From Mycoplasma miroungigenitalium (lineage in GTDB: Bacteria > Bacillota_I > Bacilli_A > Mycoplasmatales > Metamycoplasmataceae), in assembly GCF_013008635.1 (NCBI RefSeq), contig NZ_CP053096.1, forward strand, positions 186,001 through 250,000: a stretch of 64,000 nt of DNA, in the 5' to 3' direction. Below the pieces are notes generated by a model that saw only the letters and a program-made list of their open reading frames with translations, searched no databases and was not told the origin of the DNA. Shown here in pieces: positions 35,554 through 44,013 of the stretch (position 1 is the first letter of the stretch; the number at the start of each line of letters is the position of its first letter). A program made the position numbers and the translations under genes.

Positions 35554-35579
35554 AAAATGCGCTTGAAGCGCATTTTTTT
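35554..35579 (+). terminator. Terminator of the yloU-smc operon
   Basis: AAATGCGCTT and AAGCGCATTT form a 10-bp stem with a one-base loop, followed by T's. Confidence 0.85.
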
Positions 35580-35583
35580 AAAT

Positions 35584-35605
35584 AAAAAAGGCTAATTAGC
35601 CTTTT
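35584..35605 (-). terminator. Terminator of the yitT-like gene
   Basis: Palindrome AAAAGGCTAATTAGCCTTTT (35586-35605), with A's on the + strand left side that give a T-tail on the - strand. It overlaps the stop codon of the - strand gene. Confidence 0.75.
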
Positions 35606-36794
35606 AATTATCATCAACGAAGCGCGTATTAAAGTTGCCATGGATTTTTAATATCGGTTTAATGCTTATTCATATTTTAGGATCAATAACTCTTAAGTCT
35701 TGAATAATATTTTTAGTTTCCAGCAACAACATAGTCGTATTAATTTTGTACACCTTTTCGCCCGAATATCCACTTGTTGTAGTGTAAATTGAATAAGAAT
35801 GTCAGTAGTTAATATCGTTAAAATACTGCATAACTTTATCAAATGATTTGACACAAGATATTTCAACATTCACCTTTTTGTATTTAGGGTAAAGTACAGA
35901 GATTAAGCCATTAACGGCGGCGATATAAGCAAATGAAGTAATTTCCCTCATACCGACAATTACGCGTTTTCCTGAGCTTACATAGGTAACGTAGTGATTG
36001 TCTCCTATTTTTTTATAAATAATGACAATTGACTCATTGTGCGGTTGTGCAAATGCAAATATAATTAAAAATGTAATAGATGTCGCTAGTGAAACAATTG
36101 TTAAAATCCCACCTACACTTTTTTGTTTCTTGGTTGAAAAGAAGTAAGCAATAATGTCAGTTCCGCCAGTAGAGCCGCCAGATCTCCAAGCCAAGGAAAT
36201 CGCGATACCAACAAATAAGGAACCTATTAACCCGTTTGCTAAAATTGGTCATGTTACTGGGTTTTCGTATTGCACTCCATCAATTTTTACAGTTCTTTCT
36301 CACCCTGGTGCCACATTAAACACATTGTGGAACCAATCAGCAACAGTATTATCTTTAGTACCGGCCGTTAACACAAAGTTAATTAATGTTTGAAAAATCA
36401 TAAATTCTAATGTGTGTAAGTTAAATGATAACTTCGTCTTTTTTCACAGAAAGAAAAATAATGGAATATTGCACGCTAAATACATCAGACCGAAAAATGG
36501 TTTCGTTTGATGAAAAATCAACGAAATCAGCATTGGTACACCCGATAGTCCTGACGGAATGGTTTCAGAACGTTGAAGAAACACAACTGCCCCAAAGTTA
36601 AACATGAATGCAGCTAAAAACATGAAGCAAGTTCTAATGAAATATTGTTGCACTCTTTTCTGTTTAACGTCTTTTTCGTGAGGATTTTCAAGGTTATAGG
36701 CGTGAGCCCCCATTTTATATTCTTTAATTTTTTGATTAACTTTTCTGACCGCTAATGGTTCAGATTTTTTAGTAATTTTTCCTTGATCGTTCAT
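35604..36794 (-). CDS. YitT-family (DUF161/DUF2179) membrane protein
   Basis: A 396-residue protein with a charged N-terminal tail (1-50), about five or six hydrophobic helices (50-300) and a cytoplasmic C-terminal domain. The helical part shows GLSGVPMLI and WRSGGSTGGTDIIAYFF, the glycine signature of the YitT family. The end matches the small DUF2179 domain. The molecular function of the family is unsettled. It is a single gene, with a -10 box 6 bp upstream of its ATG and no Shine-Dalgarno. Several Trp codons are TGA. Confidence 0.8.
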
Positions 36795-36800
36795 ATGAAT

Positions 36801-36806
36801 ATTATA
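36801..36806 (-). promoter_or_regulatory. -10 box of the yitT-like gene, leaderless type
   Basis: Perfect TATAAT on the - strand. Its end is separated from the ATG by exactly 6 bp. Confidence 0.6.
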
Positions 36807-36970
36807 ATTAAAAATAAAACTTTTATATTTATTTGTAAATTAAATTTTAAATACTAAAAAATGATTTTTAACGTTAATTATTAAGTCAAAATGAAGTTTT
36901 TACTTGCTTTCGTTGCAGCAATAAACACATTTTTTACCAGATTTAAATTTTTAGGATTTTTAAATTTAAT

Positions 36971-37702
36971 TTAATAATCAATCACATCAGCTACGTGGGT
37001 TATTAAATTTGCGCCGTTTTTTATTAAAAAATTTGTTGCTTCATCAATGTTCAAACCCGGATAACAATAAACCTCTTTATTGAAATCTACAAAATTATTT
37101 GCCAGATTAATTATCCCAGAACCTTGTTTTGCACCATAGATTACCAAAAATTTGCTAATTGAGGCAATCAATATATTTCTTTCTTTAAATCTAATATATT
37201 TTGGATTTACATAAGGCGGATATTGAGAAATATATAAAGAATTATTTAATTCTGCATTAATATCTATAAAATCATGACCGCTGACCAATACGTGTATAAC
37301 TCCTTTATTACTTGACTGATATAACTGCACTATTTTTCGGTCAATTTTAGTAAAATCGCTAGTGACTAACACAAACTCGGACATGAATTTATTCAAAGAA
37401 TTATTTATAAAAGATTCGACTCTATCATTATCTAAATCTGCTGTTAATGCGATTTTTTTTAGCTTCAGCAAACTTAAATCACCTTTGTAATAAAGTACAT
37501 ATGGTGAGTACTTTAAAAGTTTTAATTCTTCCGGATATTCCTCGTCAAAAACGGTTATATATTTAATATTGTTTTTTTCTAAAATGTTAAGGACTTGTTT
37601 TATATGGCTCTCGCCTACTTTTCTCTTTTTGACTAAGTCTTTAAAAATTTCATAATTATTTCCTTTATTTACATATGAAAGATAAACTAATAATTCATTC
37701 AT
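36971..37702 (-). CDS. dprA: DprA/Smf-like DNA-processing protein
   Basis: A 243-residue protein, shorter than canonical DprA (about 290-370). The DprA Rossmann core is recognisable: YPEELKLLKYSPYVLYYKGD, the sheet region around residues 90-125, GAKQGSGIINLANNF (where others have SGSLITA), and the final VYCYPG..TNFLIKNGANLI. The typical SGxARGID nucleotide loop is degenerate. DprA loads RecA onto incoming single-stranded DNA in transformation; a competence role in mollicutes is uncertain. The start was chosen at 37702 with a GGAGG site. Confidence 0.85.
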   Translation of the reverse strand: MNELLVYLSYVNKGNNYEIFKDLVKKRKVGESHIKQVLNILEKNNIKYITVFDEEYPEELKLLKYSPYVLYYKGDLSLLKLKKIALTADLDNDRVESFINNSLNKFMSEFVLVTSDFTKIDRKIVQLYQSSNKGVIHVLVSGHDFIDINAELNNSLYISQYPPYVNPKYIRFKERNILIASISKFLVIYGAKQGSGIINLANNFVDFNKEVYCYPGLNIDEATNFLIKNGANLITHVADVIDY

Positions 37703-37796
37703 TTTAACCTCCACATTTTATAAAACGTGAAGTTACAAAATGAATAAAAAAGAAAAAAATTATCATAATTTGTATAAAAATTCAATTAAATTTATA

Positions 37797-37823
37797 TAAA
37801 AAAACTGGAAAACCAGTTTTTTT
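37797..37823 (-). terminator. Terminator of rplU-rpmA
   Basis: AAAACTGG (37801-37808) pairs with CCAGTTTT (37813-37820) around an AAAA loop; T-tail on the - strand. Confidence 0.85.
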
Positions 37824-37827
37824 ATAT

Positions 37828-38103
37828 TTAGTTGTTTTTAGATGTAACAACTCTTGTTTCATATACTGAGGCATATGTACGATTTCTACGTTTTTCAAAT
37901 TTTACGTATCCTGTAATTAAAGCATAAATTGTGTCATCTTTACCAATACCTGCATTAGTACCAGGGAAAATTTTTGTTCCTCTTTGACGGAAAATAATTG
38001 ATCCTGCTGTACAGAATTGACCATCACCTAGCTTGATACCTAATCTTTGGCCGCGACTATCACGACCGTTTTTAGTAGATCCACCAGCTTTTGTCTTTGC
38101 CAT
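37828..38103 (-). CDS. rpmA: 50S ribosomal protein L27
   Basis: A 91-residue bL27, with the family segment [19 protein letters not shown] and the [15 protein letters not shown] motif. The N-terminus is MAKTKAGG, already without the cleavable 9-residue extension that Firmicutes L27 often has. It follows rplU by 6 bp, the universal gene pair. Confidence 0.97.
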   Translation of the reverse strand: MAKTKAGGSTKNGRDSRGQRLGIKLGDGQFCTAGSIIFRQRGTKIFPGTNAGIGKDDTIYALITGYVKFEKRRNRTYASVYETRVVTSKNN

Positions 38104-38109
38104 TTTCTA

Positions 38110-38409
38110 TTACCCTACAATCTTTTTAACTTCGACACGTGTATATGGTTGACGGTGTCCTAGTTTTCTTTTGTGTGTAGATTTAGCATTGTGACGGTAT
38201 ACGATGATTTTTTTGCTTTTGCCTTGTTTTTGGATTACTCCTTCAACATATGCTTTTTCAAGATATGGTTTACCAATTTTTTCACCAACTAGTAAAACCT
38301 TGTCAAATTTTACGACTGAACCTTCTTCACCTTCAATTTTTTCGATGAAAATTGTTTGTCCTTCTTTGACTAAAATTTGTTTGCCTCCAGTTTCAATAAT
38401 AGCTAACAT
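38110..38409 (-). CDS. rplU: 50S ribosomal protein L21
   Basis: A 99-residue bL21: IIETGGKQ at the start, KVLLVGEK in the middle, and the signature KSTHKRKLGHRQPYTRV at the end. It pairs with rpmA. In Firmicutes a small ORF (ysxB) lies between the two; here it is absent. The 5' leader of about 90 nt has two small hairpins (see the promoter entry). Confidence 0.97.
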   Translation of the reverse strand: MLAIIETGGKQILVKEGQTIFIEKIEGEEGSVVKFDKVLLVGEKIGKPYLEKAYVEGVIQKQGKSKKIIVYRHNAKSTHKRKLGHRQPYTRVEVKKIVG

Positions 38410-38510
38410 GTCTATTAATCTCCTGTTTTTTGTGGCTCATCTTAAGGGTGATAATAAATATACTTGAAAACCCGTTCAGAATGGTTACAAAAAGTAACAA
38501 TGTCATTATA
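38410..38510 (-). promoter_or_regulatory. rplU promoter and leader with hairpins
   Basis: On the - strand TATAAT (38505-38510) would start the transcript near 38498. The leader begins with a hairpin GTTAC-TTTTT-GTAAC (38484-38498) and then a weaker AACC/GGGTT stem. This position and size suit an L21-type autoregulatory leader. Promoter is likely; regulation is an inference. Confidence 0.5.
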
Positions 38511-38551
38511 GTACAAAAACACTAAAATAAAAGCATTTTTTGCCGGATAAG

Positions 38552-38800
38552 TTAGTAACTTAAATAAATAGTTTTAAATTGAGTTATTGATTCTGGTTTT
38601 TGATTATTGTCATTTCATTTAATTGAATTATTTCCGACTTTAGTTTCCCCAGATGATGTCATAAACATCTTAACCACATTTGCTATTGTACTAATCCCAG
38701 CAAATACTATCGGCGCGACAGCTGTAACAACAGCCAATACACTGCCCCCATAAATATTTACTTGTTGTTCAATGGGAATTTTTTTAAATTGATACTTCAT
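38552..38800 (-). CDS. Small peptide with a double-glycine-type leader (bacteriocin-like)
   Basis: 82 residues behind an excellent AGGAGGTGAA site. Residues 1-19 look like a double-glycine leader: charged start MKYQFKKIP, then IEQQVNIYGG with Gly18-Gly19. A hydrophobic segment of about 28 residues follows (AVVTAVAPIVFAGISTIA at its core). A polar tail follows with GETKVG and KWND, ending in IYLSY; one Trp is TGA. Double-glycine leaders are normally cleaved by C39-peptidase ABC exporters, giving bacteriocins, pheromones or toxins. No exporter or immunity gene lies beside it, so processing would need a distant transporter. I do not recognise the mature sequence, and the function is unknown. It is flanked by rplU and mscL, both same strand, but likely has its own transcript. 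Confidence 0.6.
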
Positions 38801-38882
38801 TTCACCTCCTGTTTTTATATATCTCATAATTAAACGAAAAACTAAATCAAGGAAAAAAATGACATTTTTATTAAAAAATAAC

Positions 38883-38907
38883 AAAAAATAGCCTGAGCTA
38901 TTTTTTA
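38883..38907 (-). terminator. Terminator overlapping the mscL stop codon
   Basis: AAAAAATAGC (38883-38892) pairs with GCTATTTTTT (38897-38906). The TAG stop of mscL (38898-38900) lies inside the stem. Confidence 0.8.
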
Positions 38908-39329
38908 TCCTCTTTCTTTGTTTTTGCTTGATCTAAATTTTCATTCAATTTCTTTAGTTCAGCTAAAATTAATTGTTCTGTAGTTGGTTCTGGAATTGGT
39001 TGAGGTTGTTCTTTTATTTTTAGTATTTTTTTGAAATCAACTGCTGCCTTAATTAAAAACACAATCATTAATAATAAGTAAATGACTAATGTAACAATAA
39101 TAAAAGCAAATAAAGCAGCCAAAAATTTACCAATTAAAACGTCTCCAACTTTTCATTTTTCCAGAGTTTCAGCTCCAGTAAGTTTTGCTATAGGGGGAAG
39201 AATGACATCATTAGCAAGTGATTTGACAACTTCGTTAAATGATGCTCCTATCAATAGCCCAATAGCCAGCATGAACATATTACTTTTTTTAACAACTGCT
39301 CACGCATCTTTGCTTGCTTTTTTGAACAT
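38898..39329 (-). CDS. mscL: Large-conductance mechanosensitive channel MscL
   Basis: A 143-residue protein with the MscL plan: first membrane helix with MLAIGLLIGASFNEVVKSLANDVILPPI, a short periplasmic loop, second helix FIIVTLVIYLLLM, and a cytoplasmic helix ending in Lys-rich residues. It works as a pentameric osmotic safety valve. It starts at 39329; two TGA-Trp codons make the frame continuous. Confidence 0.95.
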
Positions 39330-39363
39330 ATTATTATTATACACATTGTGTATTTAAAATAAT

Positions 39364-39387
39364 AAAAAAACAAGCGTTACTTGTTTA
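39364..39387 (-). terminator. Terminator of hrcA-grpE
   Basis: AAACAAG (39368-39374) pairs with CTTGTTT (39380-39386); T-run on the - strand. Confidence 0.75.
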
Positions 39388-39388
39388 A

Positions 39389-40228
39389 TTATTCTTTTTT
39401 ACTGACAACAACTAAAGCATACTTAATAACACGGTCATTTAATAAATATGCTTCACAGTCAACTCTTTTAATTGTGTTAGGTTCAGCGTCGGGATCAATT
39501 ACAAAATCAATAGGTTTTTGAGTGTTTGGGTCAAAAATATCTCCTACTTTTGGCAATAATGTTTTAAGTCCGTGAGAACTGAAAACAGATTCGAGCATAC
39601 CAAGAACCATTTTGAAACCGCTGACATATGTTTTTACGCTATTATCTGCACTATTTAATCCTGACTCAACAGCAAGTTTAAGAGTGGCGAACGGATTAGT
39701 GAAATCCTCGAAAAATTTTTGAAGTGCGTATTCCTTGATTCTTTTTATTTCTTCCTCAGGTACTGTAATTCTTTTATTTTCGTTTATTTTATTATTTAAT
39801 TCTCTAATTTTGTCCTTCAGTGTATTGTTTATTTCTTCTAACGCAAAAAACTTATCTGCAAGCAATTTGAATTCTAGTTTTGAATCCGCCAATTCCTTTT
39901 TAACATTTTCTAGTTCTTTTGTTTTTTGTTCTCTTTCTTTATCTTTTTTAAATTTAATGCTAGATTCGAATGATAGGTTTTCAATTTCAAAAGAAAGTGT
40001 TTTTTTTGCATAATCGGCCTTTGCATTCTCATCAAAAGTCACAATTATTTTATAGTGAGGTGCTCACCCAGTATTCATAATTAAATCGTCTATTTGTGAA
40101 CTTATTGAATTTTCGCCTAATTTAATTAGAAAATTACGTCTTGATAATTTTTTAATAAATTTTTTACCTTCAAATACTTTAATATTTGTTTTGATTATTG
40201 TTCCTGATTTTAAATCTTTATCTCTCAT
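39389..40228 (-). CDS. grpE: GrpE, nucleotide-exchange factor of DnaK
   Basis: A 279-residue protein. A 70-residue N-terminal extension precedes the coiled-coil GrpE stalk (about 80-165). The beta-domain head has KMVLGMLESVFSSHGL, VGDIFDPNTQKPIDFV and a C-terminal strand YALVVVSKKE. GrpE releases ADP from DnaK. Length is above the usual 190-220 residues because of the extra N-terminus, as in other mycoplasma GrpE. It lies 2 bp after hrcA with an AGGAG site inside the hrcA end, so both are expressed together from the CIRCE-controlled promoter. Confidence 0.93.
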
Positions 40229-40230
40229 AA

Positions 40231-41238
40231 TTACTCCTTATCTTTATCACTATCTATAATCAAATCTTCCAACAATTTAATTGCTGTTAAACTTCTATGA
40301 TAGTCCATTCGGTTAGAACCAACTAAACTAATTTCCTTAATTTTGCCGTCTGTTTCAAGTTTTTTCGTTATTATTGAACAATGGTCATCCCTAACAGCTA
40401 TTTTTAATTTATCGTCATCATCAATTTCTCTTTCTATCGTTTCTCAAATAGATTGGTTTTCGATTAAATACAGTATTTTAGTTAAATCTTGTCTAGATAT
40501 TTCATCAGCTAAAATTATTTTGTCTTTTCCATAAACAACATTTTTATTTTGTAATTCAAAGTCAAATACATTATTAACTAAACTTTCTAGAATAGATTCG
40601 TAGTTCTTTATTTGGCTAGCCAAAATTGGTGCTAAACTATCTGCCGTTTCACGAAGTTTTAATATAGGGACATCTATTAAACGCTCTTTAAAAATTCTGA
40701 TTGCAATCCTTAAATCGTGCATGTCCGTACTATTTAAATCAAGTGTTATAGTTCTATGAGTAACTTCACCAAAAGAAGTAACTAAAACTATTGTAGCTTG
40801 ATTCTCAGTTAAAGGTACCAATTGGATACTTTTTAGAGTAGATGATTCATTGGTTTCACTTGTAACTAACGTTATACCAACTGTATCTGAAATTACCTTG
40901 CATGCTTCTTTAACTGTTTCATCGACGCCAGTTCTTCTTTTGGCAAAAATGTCTTTTATCTTTTCTCTTAAAGATTTTGAATCTTGTGTAATTAAATGCT
41001 TTGCGTAGTATTTATAGCCTTGTATAGATGGTATGCGCCCAGAGGAAGTATGTGTTTTTTCAAGATATCCCATTTTTTCTAAATCGTTCATAACATATCT
41101 AACTTTTGCGCTTGAAAAGGACAAGTTAAATCGAGTTACTAATGTTGAAGATCCAACAGGTTGCCCTGTCTCAATATATAAGTCAACAACACATTTAAGA
41201 ATTTTTTGTTTATCGTTTGTTAGTTCTAAATTATTCAT
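40231..41238 (-). CDS. hrcA: Heat-inducible transcription repressor HrcA
   Basis: A 335-residue repressor. The N-terminal winged helix has CVVDLYIETGQPVGSSTL and AKVRYVMNDLEKMGYLEKTHTSSGRIPS, both clear HrcA signatures. The rest is the dimer and inserted domain. HrcA binds CIRCE and is kept active by chaperone. A CIRCE copy sits just upstream (41258-41284), so the operon is autoregulated. The start has a -10 box 6 bp upstream and lacks a Shine-Dalgarno, so at least one transcript is probably leaderless. Confidence 0.95.
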
Positions 41239-41244
41239 ATAAAA

Positions 41245-41250
41245 ATTATA
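41245..41250 (-). promoter_or_regulatory. hrcA proximal -10 box, leaderless type
   Basis: TATAAT on the - strand exactly 6 bp before the hrcA ATG. CIRCE covers the -15 to -41 zone of this promoter, ideal for repression. Confidence 0.55.
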
Positions 41251-41257
41251 ACATTTT

Positions 41258-41284
41258 TTAGCAAATTTAGCATTCGACTGCTAA
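41258..41284 (-). promoter_or_regulatory. CIRCE element (HrcA operator)
   Basis: TTAGCA and TGCTAA arms are separated by 15 bases, giving 27 bp, exactly the size of CIRCE (TTAGCACTC-N9-GAGTGCTAA). The outer six bases of both arms match perfectly. The inner CTC/GAG are changed (AAT, GAC), so it is a degenerate copy. Confidence 0.85.
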
Positions 41285-41319
41285 ATTATTTAAAATTACT
41301 TATTTACAGATTTTTCGAT

Positions 41320-41325
41320 ATTATA
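41320..41325 (-). promoter_or_regulatory. hrcA distal -10 box
   Basis: TATAAT on the - strand (context ACGTATAATA). A transcript would begin near 41312 and carry CIRCE in its leader about 30 nt downstream. Confidence 0.5.
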
Positions 41326-41387
41326 CGTAAAAATATAATAATCATAATAAAGCAGTTGTTTAATCAAAATACTATTTATAAAATTAA

Positions 41388-41413
41388 ATAAAAAACATCG
41401 ATTGCTCGATGTT
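41388..41413 (-). terminator. Terminator of rpmE (and rpsD)
   Basis: AACATCGA (41394-41401) pairs with TCGATGTT (41406-41413) around TTGC; T-tail on the - strand. Confidence 0.85.
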
Positions 41414-41425
41414 ATTGATGAGTGA

Positions 41426-41638
41426 TTATTTTTTAGCTGATTTTGCAAGACGTTGATTAAATTTGTCAATCATACCGGTTGCTTTTGTTTTTGCTCTGTC
41501 GCCAGTATAAACTACGTGGCAACCTGAACAAACGTCTACTGAAATTGATGTTTTTGTTGTACCGAATTCAAATTCTGTATTACATGTTGAACATGTTGTT
41601 TTAACAACATTGTATTGTGGGTGAATATCTTTTTTCAT
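41426..41638 (-). CDS. rpmE: 50S ribosomal protein L31 (zinc type)
   Basis: A 70-residue bL31: MKKDIHPQYN start and four Cys in TTCSTCNTEF and VCSGCHVVYTG, which bind zinc. It lies 23 bp after rpsD with an AGGAAG site. Zinc-type L31 can act as a zinc reserve in other bacteria; no paralogue is in this window. Confidence 0.95.
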   Translation of the reverse strand: MKKDIHPQYNVVKTTCSTCNTEFEFGTTKTSISVDVCSGCHVVYTGDRAKTKATGMIDKFNQRLAKSAKK

Positions 41639-41661
41639 AATTCTTCCTTTAACTTAGTTAA

Positions 41662-42258
41662 TTATTTTGAGTAGAACTCAACAACTAGGTTTTCTTTAAT
41701 TTCAGGTAATACTTCTGTTCTTTCAGGCAAACGATCTAAAGTTGCTTCAAAATCTTTTAAAGTAATTCAAGCAGCTGTTGTTTTTTCAGCTAAGTTTGCA
41801 ACAATTTGTGAATTTTTTTGTGATTTTTCTTTTAAAGCAATAACTTGTCCTACTTTAATAGTCATTGATGGAATGTTTGCTTTTTTGCCATCTACTGTAA
41901 AGTGGTTGTGTGCGACTAATTGTCTTGCTTGTCTTCTTGTGTTTGCAAAGCCTGCACGGTAAACTAAGTTATCTAAACGAACTTCAAGAAGTTGAATTAA
42001 GTTTGTACCTAAAACACCTTTAATCTTCGCAGCTCTTTCAAAGAATTTTCTTAATTGTTTTTCACTCATGCCGTATACGAATTTAACTTTTTGTTTTTCG
42101 TATAGGTGTAGACCATAGTCTGATAATTTTACACGTTTGTTACCGTGTTGACCTGGTGCATAAGTTCTCTTTTTACCTTTTGAGAACTCTTTTCCTGTTT
42201 CAAGAATTGAAAAGCCGTAACGACGTGCTTTTTTGAAAACTGGACCTGTATATCTCAT
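41662..42258 (-). CDS. rpsD: 30S ribosomal protein S4
   Basis: A 198-residue uS4: [19 protein letters not shown] start, [37 protein letters not shown] (S4 signature RNA-binding region) and a terminal domain ending EFYSK. S4 nucleates 16S assembly. In most bacteria it represses its own mRNA, and a structured leader lies upstream (42259-42402). It is followed by rpmE. Confidence 0.97.
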
Positions 42259-42402
42259 GTCTTTCCTCTTTCTGCATAAAACATCAAAAGGGGTAATCTC
42301 TAACTAATTAATAAAACTTTAATGATTTCGGTTTTCAGCATCCCTACTTTCAACTCCACTGAAGCTTTATAACATTTAGTTATGATTGCCAGCTGTAATA
42401 TG
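42259..42402 (-). promoter_or_regulatory. Structured 5' leader of rpsD, candidate S4 autoregulatory element
   Basis: A - strand -10 box at 42410-42415 implies a leader of about 140 nt. It contains a hairpin ATAAC-TAAAT-GTTAT and a longer TTCAG/CTGAA hairpin with a GA-rich interior (about 42334-42357). S4 leaders in Firmicutes are of this size. There is no sequence-level match that I can confirm, so the call is by position and structure only. Confidence 0.4.
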
Positions 42403-42409
42403 CTTTTCT

Positions 42410-42415
42410 ATTATA
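42410..42415 (-). promoter_or_regulatory. -10 box of rpsD-rpmE
   Basis: Perfect TATAAT on the - strand 152 bp upstream of the rpsD ATG, followed by a purine-rich start region. Confidence 0.6.
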
Positions 42416-42441
42416 TATAAAAGATTAAATAATCAAAATTA

Positions 42442-43995
42442 TTACTCGATATTTTCATTATTATTTTTTGTAGTTTTTCGTAATTTTTTAAGAAATTTTT
42501 TAAACTTATGCAATATTGAATTAATTTTCATTGCAATTGAGCATTGTTCTAAAAAAGAATAATTGTCTTGATATCTGTAAACCATACACATAATAATATC
42601 AACACACAATTTTTTTGATTCAAAATCATAATAGAAAATTACTTCGTGTTTTTTCGATGTTATTAATTTAATAAAAAAGTATTTATTATGATCTCATTTG
42701 TCTATCGCTTCAAAACTGAATGATAGTTTAGATTTGTTTTTTTTGTCACTGGTTATTGTAGTCGAAATGAAATTAGTTATCTTTTTAGTTTCTTCAAATT
42801 CTAATTTATAACGTTTTTTAATAGTTTTAATACTTCCGAAACTCTCTACTAATTTATTATATTTAAAGCTTAAAAGATTGTTTCTATTTGTATAGGAATT
42901 AAGCATTCAAATTAAACAAATGAAGAAATAATAATTGTTAAATTCAGAAGAATATTTTGGATTTGCAATAAAGTTATTTTCAGTATACGCAAATACGTAA
43001 TTTTTTTCATTAAGTACAGTTTTATAATTGGAATGGTCAAAATATGTTCAACCGACACCATATTGTTTCAATAGATCTTTCACTGCATAAGTTGAGCTAT
43101 AAGGAATGATAACTTTAAAGTCTGAAATATCTTTTTTTGCTCGTTTATATTCTTCCAAATAAAAGTCTAAATAAATTAGCGCAAGTGTATTAGTGTCTGC
43201 AAAATGGAATCTATTATTTAATAACAACCCAACGTTTATTTTGGAAGAATCGCCAAAATGAAAAATATTAGAAATCTTTCTTTTTATCATCGATTTTCTA
43301 AATAGTTTAGAAACTACTTTAACCCATTTTAGTCCATGACTTCTTTTTTTTGTTTTAAAATTATTGGCATAATTTTGCAATAAATTTTTCATTAAGACCA
43401 ATGAAGTTGAATTTTTATGAGTTAATAAACTTAGTGATTTATATCGCTGTTTGACATTAGCGAAAGGTTTCAAAATTTCATTCTTCGAGCACAATTCACT
43501 TACATATTTGTCAAAATTTAATTTTATAAAAGGTTTTATGTCTCAGTCATAATTAAATTCATGATTATTAACATACATTTCATAAATTTCTGATTGTATT
43601 TCAGGAGCTAAATCATTAAATTTTGAATCTTTAATATTTACCTGTAAGTACTTAAATTGTGTATTAATTGTCAATTTTAGTAAATAATCAAGTGGATTAA
43701 CCTTCATTGCATATTCATCAAGTATCATAGGTGCAGAACTGTGCTTATCATATTCATAAATAATGTGTCCATGACTTTGTAAAAATTTCGCTACTTTAGT
43801 AAGATATTTATTTCTAGTTTCACCTTCTAAAGATATTAAAATCTTAGATTTGGGTTTGATGTTTTCGTGGATGGCTTGAGCAAGTAATAAAAAAGAACAA
43901 AGACGTACTGGATCTTTTTCTGTTTTATTCAAAAAAACATAATTGTTATTAATATGTAATAATTTGTCTTTCTTTAAAACATTTTTGTCAGTCAT
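42442..43995 (-). CDS. Phosphohexomutase-like protein with degenerate active site
   Basis: A 517-residue protein with several TGA-Trp codons. It follows the alpha-D-phosphohexomutase (PGM/PMM) plan: domain 1 with KSKILISLEGETRNKYLTKVAKFLQSHGH (cf. the IG.DtR..S...a..L...G pattern), a middle part, domain 3 with ADTNTLALIYLDFYLE, and IIPYSSTYAVKDLLKQYGVG..YFDHSNYK (cf. vv.tv.tS...i....G....tGFK). But the catalytic TASHNP serine loop, the DxDxDR metal loop (FADTN) and the EExSG sugar loop (TENNFIA) are all missing. It is thus inferred to be a non-catalytic homologue. It sits between gyrA and rpsD; no role can be assigned. Confidence 0.5.
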
Positions 43996-44013
43996 CTTTG
44001 TCCCCCTTTAAAA

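Noticed and set aside
36891-36974. Hydrophobic 27-codon + strand ORF
   Set aside because: No Shine-Dalgarno or promoter spacing, overlaps the dprA stop, and short hydrophobic frames arise easily in AT-rich DNA.
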